Assembly (NCBI GenBank): GCA_002378125.1
Contig: DFRF01000034.1
Span: forward strand, 1 to 12,155
DNA: 12,155 nucleotides
Direction of reading: 5' to 3'
From: Rhodospirillaceae bacterium UBA3470
GTDB lineage: Bacteria; Pseudomonadota; Alphaproteobacteria; Rhodospirillales; Casp-alpha2
This document shows positions 6,907 through 12,155 of this stretch, piece by piece; positions within the stretch are counted from its first letter, which is position 1, and each line of letters opens with the position of its first letter. Position numbers and translations under genes: made by a program. The notes under the pieces are model-generated. The model saw only the letters and a list, made by a program, of their open reading frames with translations, was not told the origin of the DNA and made no database searches.

Positions 6907-7545
6907 ATGGAAATTCAGATGATCTTCGACACCGTATGCCCGTGGTGTTACATCGGGAAGCGCCGGATGGAGCAGGCCTTGGCCCTACGGCCGCATGTCG
7001 ATATTGATCTGGTTTGGCGGCCGTTTCTGCTGAACAGAGAAATCCCCGCTGATGGCATTGACCGTACCGCCTATCTCATTCGCAAGTTCGGATCCGAAGC
7101 GCGGGTTCGGCGCATCTATGGTGCCATCGCGCAGGCCGGCGAATCTGTGGATATTGAATTCGCCTTTGATCGGATTGACCGGACGCCCAACTCCGTCGAC
7201 AGCCACCGATTGATCCGCTACGCGCTTTTGAACGGTACGAACCCGCGTATCGTAGAGACTCTATTCTTCGAGTACTTCATCGAAGGCCTGGATATCGGCC
7301 GCCAAGACGTCCTCCAAGAGATTGGTGCACGCGATGGATTGGATGGCGACGCGATCGGCGCTTACCTGAACAGCGAAGAAGATATAGACTTTGTCTACGA
7401 TGAGAACACGCGGGCCCACCGCATGGGCGTCAACGGCGTTCCGGCCTTTGTCTTCAACAAAAAGATGATCATCTCCGGTGCGCAGGAGCCTCAAATCTTA
7501 GCACGCATGATCGATGCAGCAATCGCCACGGCGGACGCAGCCTAA
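6907..7545 (+). CDS. DsbA-family oxidoreductase, FrnE-like
   Basis: This 212-residue thioredoxin-fold protein belongs to the FrnE/2-hydroxychromene-2-carboxylate isomerase-like branch of the DsbA family. The active-site motif CPWC is at residues 11-14, within DTVCPWCYIGKRRMEQAL, a typical FrnE opening. An inserted helical domain occupies about 45-150, including NSVDSHRLIRYA (95-106). The cis-proline loop is GVPAFVF (177-183), followed by ISGAQ. There is no signal peptide, so it should act in the cytoplasm. The ATG lies 58 bases after the AstE/AspA-like stop. The nearest AAGGA is about 17 bases upstream, so its ribosome binding site is weak. A second ATG at 6919 would cut into the first strand and is unlikely. 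Proteins of this branch act in thiol redox reactions or glutathione-dependent isomerisation; the partner here is unknown. Confidence 0.92.
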   Translation: MEIQMIFDTVCPWCYIGKRRMEQALALRPHVDIDLVWRPFLLNREIPADGIDRTAYLIRKFGSEARVRRIYGAIAQAGESVDIEFAFDRIDRTPNSVDSHRLIRYALLNGTNPRIVETLFFEYFIEGLDIGRQDVLQEIGARDGLDGDAIGAYLNSEEDIDFVYDENTRAHRMGVNGVPAFVFNKKMIISGAQEPQILARMIDAAIATADAA

Positions 7546-7556
7546 AGGACAAGCCG

Positions 7557-8156
7557 ATGACCAGCCCGCTACATCAACTGACCATGACCTATTCGCCGGA
7601 ACAAGATCGGGTTATGTTGCGTATCGGCACCAAGGAGAACACTGAATACCAGCTCTGGATGACACGCCGTTTTGTCCGGATCATGTGGCGCGCGCTTATT
7701 AAGATCATGGAGCGCGATACCAATCTGGCCAAAGACTGGGTACCCGAGGACCGTGTAACCGAGGATCGAGTACCGAAGGACCGGACATCGAAGGACCAGG
7801 TACCGAAGGACAATATACCCGAGGTGAAAGACGCTATCATGGCGATGCAACATCAAGAATCGGTTCAGAACAGCGATTTTTCCCAGAAACACGCCAAAGG
7901 CAACGTCAACCTCATGGCAAACACGGGCGCCTTGCTAGTAATCGGCGGTCAGGTCAAACCAGTGAACGAAGATCGGACACGCATTAATTTTAAGACCGAG
8001 AAGGGGACTGGCATTGAGTTCTTTCTTAATAAGAAGCTCTTACATGCGCTGTGTCATATGATAATTAAATCCGCTCAGAGGGCCCAATGGGACCTTGACC
8101 TTGCTGTGGGCGACCCCAACGTGATGATGCCGGCCGATACCGCCCAAATCCATTGA
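7557..8156 (+). CDS. Conserved-looking hypothetical protein with a central pentapeptide repeat
   Basis: I cannot assign a function to this 199-residue protein. It has no signal peptide or membrane segment. The N-terminal part (1-55) reads as two beta strands and a long helix, HQLTMTYSPEQDRVMLRIG then LWMTRRFVRIMWRALIKIM. Residues 62-91 are six charged five-residue repeats. The C-terminal part (about 92-199) starts with a helix (DAIMAMQHQESVQNSDFSQ) and ends with two strands and a helix (TRINFKTEKGTGIEFFLN, KKLLHALCHMIIKSAQR). The two ends share a strand-strand-basic-helix pattern and may be related by duplication. AAGGA lies 7 bases before the ATG, and the gene starts 11 bases after the FrnE-like stop, so the two are probably cotranscribed. 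The sharp ends, good start and balanced composition argue for a real protein. Confidence 0.82.
   Translation: MTSPLHQLTMTYSPEQDRVMLRIGTKENTEYQLWMTRRFVRIMWRALIKIMERDTNLAKDWVPEDRVTEDRVPKDRTSKDQVPKDNIPEVKDAIMAMQHQESVQNSDFSQKHAKGNVNLMANTGALLVIGGQVKPVNEDRTRINFKTEKGTGIEFFLNKKLLHALCHMIIKSAQRAQWDLDLAVGDPNVMMPADTAQIH
7740..7829 (+). repeat. In-frame 15-base tandem repeat, six copies
   Basis: Six consecutive 15-base units begin at 7740, 7755, 7770, 7785, 7800 and 7815. The consensus is close to GTACCGAAGGACCGN. They encode VPEDR, VTEDR, VPKDR, TSKDQ, VPKDN and IPEVK (residues 62-91 of the host protein). Copies differ at several bases but keep length and frame, so the array is old or under selection for charge and spacing. 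The last unit leads into PEVKDAIM, which may be the ancestral sequence from which the array grew. Confidence 0.9.
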
Positions 8157-8279
8157 CTTAGTCATCGAGCTTGGTCACAGGCGCTGAGCCGAAATGCCAC
8201 TGATAGCACTGATAAAGCGTGTTTTAGCGTCTCAGTATTACTCTGATGAGGCGGCGAAGGTATTCAGCATATCGCGTTG
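8157..8279. other. Non-coding stretch before the fumarylacetoacetase remnant
   Basis: Three forward frames are interrupted or give no family I recognise, and no intrinsic terminator with a T-run is visible. It may hold further decayed fumarylacetoacetase sequence: just before 8280 the frame reads IQHIAL, loosely like the HH-containing segment that precedes GDL in that family. Confidence 0.4.
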
Positions 8280-8510
8280 GCGTTTGGCGACTTGTTCTGA
8301 TCCGGGACAATCAGCGAACCAACCCCAGATTCTTGTAGTTGTATGCCGGAGCTCACTTGGAATGGCCGCGATCCCCTGGACCTGGGCAGCGGCATCACAA
8401 GAACGTTCATCGCAGATGGCGATACGCTGACGTTGCGCGGCTGGTGTCAGGGCAAGGGTTACCGGGTCGGTTTCGGCAGCGCCGTTGGCACCATCCGACC
8501 AGCTATCTAG
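8280..8510 (+). pseudogene. 3' remnant of a fumarylacetoacetase gene
   Basis: One plus-strand frame carries the C-terminal end of fumarylacetoacetase, the last enzyme of tyrosine and homogentisate breakdown. It reads AFGDLF, a TGA stop at 8298-8300, then SGTISEPTPDS, ELTWNGRDPLDLGSG, TRTFIADGDTLTLRGWCQ and GYRVGFGSAVGTIRPA, ending at TAG 8508-8510. Family members read about GDLLASGTISGPxP, xELSWxGxxPIxLxxG, DGDxVxxxGxCQGxGYRIGFG and LPA, so the match is close. The TGA stands where a glycine codon (GGA) is usual. Only about 75 of some 420 residues remain, and the metal-binding and catalytic parts are missing. No hmgA, hppD or other tyrosine pathway gene is nearby. The good conservation of what remains suggests fairly recent loss. 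Confidence 0.8.
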
Positions 8511-8511
8511 C

Positions 8512-11500
8512 TCAGGCGGAAGCGATTTTCGCCAACTCGCCAATCAGATATCGAACACCGTTTAGCCGGTCCTCCGGCGTCTTCCATTGCCGCATGTAAA
8601 CCAGCTTGTGATCAGGGCGCAGTTTCGCCGTACCGGCTTGCTGGGCAAAGAATTCAACAAGGCCCGCAGGATTGGCAAAGTCGTCGTTGCGGAAGCAGAC
8701 CACCGCACCCTTGGGCCCGGCATCGACCTTCGCCACGCCGGCTTCCTTGCACCGGCCTTTCAAGGTGACCACCTGCAGTAGGTTCTCAGCCTCCTCCGGC
8801 AGGGTGCCGAAGCGGTCGATGAGTTCGGCGGCAAAGGCGTCTATCTCCTCGCGCGTCGTCAGATAGGCGAGCCGGCGGTACAACCCCATACGGACACTAA
8901 GATCACCGACATAGGTGTCCGGGATGAGCACCGGTAATCCGACGGTGATTTGCGGGCTCCACTCAGAATCAGACGCGGTATCGCCTTCCATATTGCGCGC
9001 TTCGGCAACTGCTTCTTCCAACATTTGTTGATAGAGCTCGGCGCCAACCTCGCGGATGTGGCCAGACTGCTCCTCGCCCAAGAGATTTCCGGCACCCCGG
9101 ATATCCAGATCATGGCTTGCCAACGAAAACCCGGCGCCCAGGCTATCCAACGTCTGCATAACTTCAAGGCGTCGTTCTGCTGTCTTCGTCAGACGTTGGC
9201 GAGGCGGCAGCGTCAAGTAGGCATATGCCCGAATTTTTGATCGCCCAACGCGACCACGAAGCTGATACAGCTGGCCCAGGCCGAACATATCCGCGCGATG
9301 AATTATGATGGTGTTGACGCTCGGCATGTCGAGGCCGGACTCGATGATATTGGTCGACAACAACACATCGAAGTCCCCGTCATCAAAGGCGGCAATGGTT
9401 TCCTCCAAATCCTTGGTCGCCATGCGTCCGTGCGCGACACCAAAGCTCAATTCGGGCACCAGTTCTTTCAAGCGCTCCTCCAACTGGGGAATGTAGGCTA
9501 CGCGCGGACAAACATAATAGCTTTGACCGCCCCGATATTTCTCACGTAACAAAGCCTCACGTATAACCACCGGGTCAAAGGGCAAAATGAACGTGCGCAC
9601 CGCCAACCTGTCGACGGGTGGCGTCGCAATCAAACTCATTTCGCGGATGCCAGTTAACGCCAATTGCAAAGTCCGTGGAATGGGCGTCGCCGTGAGGGTC
9701 AGCACGTGTACGTCGGAGCGCAATCTCTTCAGGCGTTCCTTATGAGCGACACCGAAGTGTTGTTCCTCATCGATGATCAAGAGGCTCAACTCGCGGAAGC
9801 GCACATCCTTCGCCAGAAGCGCATGCGTGCCGATGACGATATCGACGCTACCGTCTTTCAAACCCTCCTTCACCGCCTTTACGTGTCCTGCCGAGACCAG
9901 ACGCGAGATCTGTTCAATACGCATTGGGAAACCGGCGAAGCGCTGAACGAAGTTTTGAAAATGCTGACGACAAAGTAGCGTCGTCGGGACCACGATGGCC
10001 ACCTGTTTTCCGTCATACGCCGCGGCGAACGCGGCTCGCAGGGCCACTTCAGTCTTGCCGAAGCCCACGTCGCCGCAGATCAACCGGTCCGCCGGGCGGC
10101 CACTTCCCAAGTCATCCAGGACACTTGCGATCGCACGGGCTTGATCGTCCGTTTCGGTGAATGGGAAACGGGCGCAGAACTCCTCATAGATTCCGGCAGG
10201 TACTGGAATCTTCGGGCTGGTCTTCAGGGATCGGGCGGCAGCGACACCGATCAACTCATCCGCCATCTCCCGGATGCGTTCCTTCAGCTTCGCCTTGCGG
10301 GCCTGCCAGTTGGCACCGCCCAGCCGATCTAATTGCAGACTGGTGCCTTCGGAGCCATAGCGCGCCAGCATCTCGATATTCTCAACCGGAAGAAAGAGCT
10401 TGTCGTCGCCCGCATACAATAGCCGCAAACAATCATGCGGAGCGCCGCCGACCTCTATCGTCACAAGGCCATCGAACTGGGCAATGCCGTGATCCATGTG
10501 AACAACCAAGTCACCATCAGTAAGGCTGGTCGTCTCGGTGAGGAAGTTTTCCGTCTTGAGCCGGCGCCGCGCTGGCCGGTTCAGCCGGTTACCCAGAATA
10601 TCTTGCTCTGTGACGACAGCATTAGCGGAAAAAACCAGACCACTTTCCAAAGGCAGGACCGCCAAGCCGATACTGGTGGAAGGCAATGCCTGGAACGTCG
10701 CCCAATCGGAAACGAAGACTATGGGGTCTACACCGTGCTCAGCCAATAGCGTGGTCAATCGATCTGCCGATCCTTCCGAATGCGCCGTAATCAATACGCG
10801 GCGCCCGGCTGCCACATGGGCGCCCAGTCGTTCACCAACAGCATCAAAAACATTGGCGTTCGGGTCTACTCTCACATCGGCAAATCCCTCACCAGGCTTT
10901 CCGCCGAAATCCATTGTGCCTTCAGCGTGTGCGGTCTGGGCATAGGGCGAAAGCTGTAAGGTTGACTGCATCGCCAGGGACGCGCGCCAAGTCTTATCAT
11001 CGAAATAGAGACGATCCGGGGGGACCGGTCGATAAGGGGCGCCCTCGCCCACTTGCTCGCCTGAGGTGTCGCGGCGCGCCCGGAAGTACTCCATGATCAG
11101 CTCAAACCGTGCTTCTGCCGCTTCGTCGTGCTGATGATCCAGCACTACGGTCGCGTCAGGCAAGTAGTCGAACAGGCTGTCGAGCTTCTCGAAAAACAGT
11201 GTCTGCCAATGTTCCATGCCCGTATGACGTTGTCCTTCCGACACCGCAGCGTAAAGCGGGTCATCATCGCCACCGACGCCAAATGCAACCCGGTATCCTG
11301 AGCGGAAACGCGAGATGGTGTCGTCGTTGAGGACAACTTCGCCAACGGCGCTGATGGTGACAGATGCGAGCGCATTCCCCTCCGATTTAATCGTAAGTTG
11401 CGATATGGGATCGAAGGTGCGGATGGCCTCCAACTCGTTGCCGAAGAAATCCAGGCGAACGGGTTCCGCCGCACCAGCGGGAAAGATGTCAATGATATCG

Positions 11501-12039
11501 CCGCGCACGGCAAACTCGCCCATTTCCCGGACGGTCTCAGCTCGGTGAAATCCGTTCGCCAACAAGGCAGCCTTCAGATCGGCAGGATCAATATGCCCGC
11601 CCACCTCCAGTCGGCGTGTCGTATCCGACAGTGTCTCGCGCGGCATGACGCGCTGAAGGGCCGCAGAAACCGTGGTCAGGACAACCGTCCCTGGCGTTCG
11701 GTTACCATCCAGTAACGCCGTCAATGCCGCTAGGCGCGCTCCGATGATTGCCGGTCGCGGCGATACCCGGTCGTAGGGCAAGCAATCCCACGCTGGTAGC
11801 GTTAAACACCGCACTTCAGGGGCCATGAACTTCATCGCCGCATGCGCCCGCTCCATAGCCACGTCATCGCGCGCCACGAAGACAACATCACTGCCAAAAT
11901 TAGCCAGTTCGGCAAGAACGCCAGCCTCCGCACCAACGGGAACCCCAGCCAAGGTCGCGCGGGCTGGGTCCCTATCAATGAGAGATCGAAGATCATCCAC
12001 TTCGACGTTGCCGAGTGGTGATGGCGCGGAACCCTTCAT
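8512..12039 (-). CDS. mfd: Transcription-repair coupling factor Mfd
   Basis: This 1175-residue DNA translocase removes RNA polymerase stalled at DNA lesions and recruits the UvrA excision machinery. The domains are complete and in order. A UvrB-like N-terminal module includes LPAWDCLPYDRVSP (81-94) and GEFAVRGDIIDIFPAG (174-189). The RNA polymerase interaction domain spans about 500-565 (GDLVVHMDHGIAQFDG, LRLLYAGDDKLFLPVENIEM). The RecG-like motor has Walker A GDVGFGKT (656-663), DEEQ (757-760), TLTATPIPRT (781-790), SGLDMPSVNT (901-910) and QLRGRVGRS (926-934). The C-terminal regulatory domain follows from about 1020. Length is usual for the family. The ATG lies 3 bases after the sdhE stop, so the two are cotranscribed. 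Its TGA is one base from the end of the convergent fumarylacetoacetase remnant. No damage is seen. Confidence 0.98.
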   Translation of the reverse strand: MKGSAPSPLGNVEVDDLRSLIDRDPARATLAGVPVGAEAGVLAELANFGSDVVFVARDDVAMERAHAAMKFMAPEVRCLTLPAWDCLPYDRVSPRPAIIGARLAALTALLDGNRTPGTVVLTTVSAALQRVMPRETLSDTTRRLEVGGHIDPADLKAALLANGFHRAETVREMGEFAVRGDIIDIFPAGAAEPVRLDFFGNELEAIRTFDPISQLTIKSEGNALASVTISAVGEVVLNDDTISRFRSGYRVAFGVGGDDDPLYAAVSEGQRHTGMEHWQTLFFEKLDSLFDYLPDATVVLDHQHDEAAEARFELIMEYFRARRDTSGEQVGEGAPYRPVPPDRLYFDDKTWRASLAMQSTLQLSPYAQTAHAEGTMDFGGKPGEGFADVRVDPNANVFDAVGERLGAHVAAGRRVLITAHSEGSADRLTTLLAEHGVDPIVFVSDWATFQALPSTSIGLAVLPLESGLVFSANAVVTEQDILGNRLNRPARRRLKTENFLTETTSLTDGDLVVHMDHGIAQFDGLVTIEVGGAPHDCLRLLYAGDDKLFLPVENIEMLARYGSEGTSLQLDRLGGANWQARKAKLKERIREMADELIGVAAARSLKTSPKIPVPAGIYEEFCARFPFTETDDQARAIASVLDDLGSGRPADRLICGDVGFGKTEVALRAAFAAAYDGKQVAIVVPTTLLCRQHFQNFVQRFAGFPMRIEQISRLVSAGHVKAVKEGLKDGSVDIVIGTHALLAKDVRFRELSLLIIDEEQHFGVAHKERLKRLRSDVHVLTLTATPIPRTLQLALTGIREMSLIATPPVDRLAVRTFILPFDPVVIREALLREKYRGGQSYYVCPRVAYIPQLEERLKELVPELSFGVAHGRMATKDLEETIAAFDDGDFDVLLSTNIIESGLDMPSVNTIIIHRADMFGLGQLYQLRGRVGRSKIRAYAYLTLPPRQRLTKTAERRLEVMQTLDSLGAGFSLASHDLDIRGAGNLLGEEQSGHIREVGAELYQQMLEEAVAEARNMEGDTASDSEWSPQITVGLPVLIPDTYVGDLSVRMGLYRRLAYLTTREEIDAFAAELIDRFGTLPEEAENLLQVVTLKGRCKEAGVAKVDAGPKGAVVCFRNDDFANPAGLVEFFAQQAGTAKLRPDHKLVYMRQWKTPEDRLNGVRYLIGELAKIASA

Positions 12040-12042
12040 AGA

Positions 12043-12155
12043 TTATTCCGCCCTGTTAAAGGTGATAAGCGCCGCCATGAACGCATTGTCTAGGTGTGCC
12101 GGCAGCGGTTCCCGCTCGGTAACCCAGTTGTAAATATCGTTGTCACTTTCGCGCA
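12043..12155 (-). CDS. sdhE: SdhE-family FAD assembly factor, C-terminal part
   Basis: The last 36 residues of a small protein are visible, including ESDNDIYNWVTEREPLPAHL and ending at TAA 12043-12045; the start lies beyond the window. The pattern of D-x-(D/I)-(L/I)-Y-x-W-(I/V)-x-x-R-x-P-(L/V)-P followed by a short tail is the C-terminal end of SdhE/SDH5 (DUF339) proteins, which help attach FAD covalently to the flavoprotein subunit of succinate dehydrogenase. Its place directly before mfd is a familiar alphaproteobacterial arrangement and supports the call. The RGxxE motif important for function would be in the missing N-terminal half. Confidence 0.82.
   Translation of the reverse strand, partial: RESDNDIYNWVTEREPLPAHLDNAFMAALITFNRAE

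Noticed and set aside
8194..8430. Plus-strand frame of 78 codons starting MPLIALIKRVLASQYY
   Set aside because: It has no known family and overlaps the remnant in a different frame. It is probably chance, or part of the frameshifted decay.
8238..8543. Minus-strand frame of 101 codons downstream of mfd
   Set aside because: It is antisense to the fumarylacetoacetase remnant and overlaps the end of mfd. It reads as the shadow of the plus-strand coding remnant.

Overview
The window looks like part of an alphaproteobacterial chromosome, possibly from the order Rhodospirillales. The best support is the right end, where the tail of an SdhE-family FAD assembly factor runs straight into a full-length mfd gene, an arrangement common in Alphaproteobacteria. 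GC content is moderate to high and start sites mostly carry GGAGG-like ribosome binding sites. The assignment is an inference from gene content, because no rRNA or other phylogenetic marker is present. I see no tRNA, rRNA, insertion sequence, phage gene or CRISPR array.

Left third (1-3775, minus strand): a peptide/opine/nickel-type ABC importer operon. In transcription order it encodes a secreted family 5 solute-binding protein, two permeases of the DppB and DppC type, and the first 66 residues of a DppD-type ATPase that runs off the window. The last three genes overlap by ATGA. A strong stem-loop without a U-tract lies between the binding-protein gene and the first permease.

Centre (3776-8156): a divergent control region holds the decayed remains of a LysR-type regulator. 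Four plus-strand genes follow: an MmgE/PrpD-family protein, a zinc-dependent succinylglutamate desuccinylase/aspartoacylase-family (AstE/AspA) protein, a FrnE-like DsbA-family oxidoreductase, and a 199-residue protein of unknown function that carries an in-frame 15-bp tandem repeat. The importer, the MmgE/PrpD protein and the AstE/AspA-like enzyme could form one uptake and catabolism module for a small acylated amino acid or peptide-like compound. The substrate cannot be read from the sequence.

Right part (8157-12155): a 3' fragment of a fumarylacetoacetase gene with an in-frame stop ends one base before the convergent mfd gene. mfd fills most of the rest, and its upstream neighbour sdhE is cut by the window edge.

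I found no clearly new multi-gene system. The most unusual points are the two gene remnants (LysR and fumarylacetoacetase), the pentapeptide repeat expansion in the unknown gene, and the uncharacterised importer/PrpD/AstE-like gene set.
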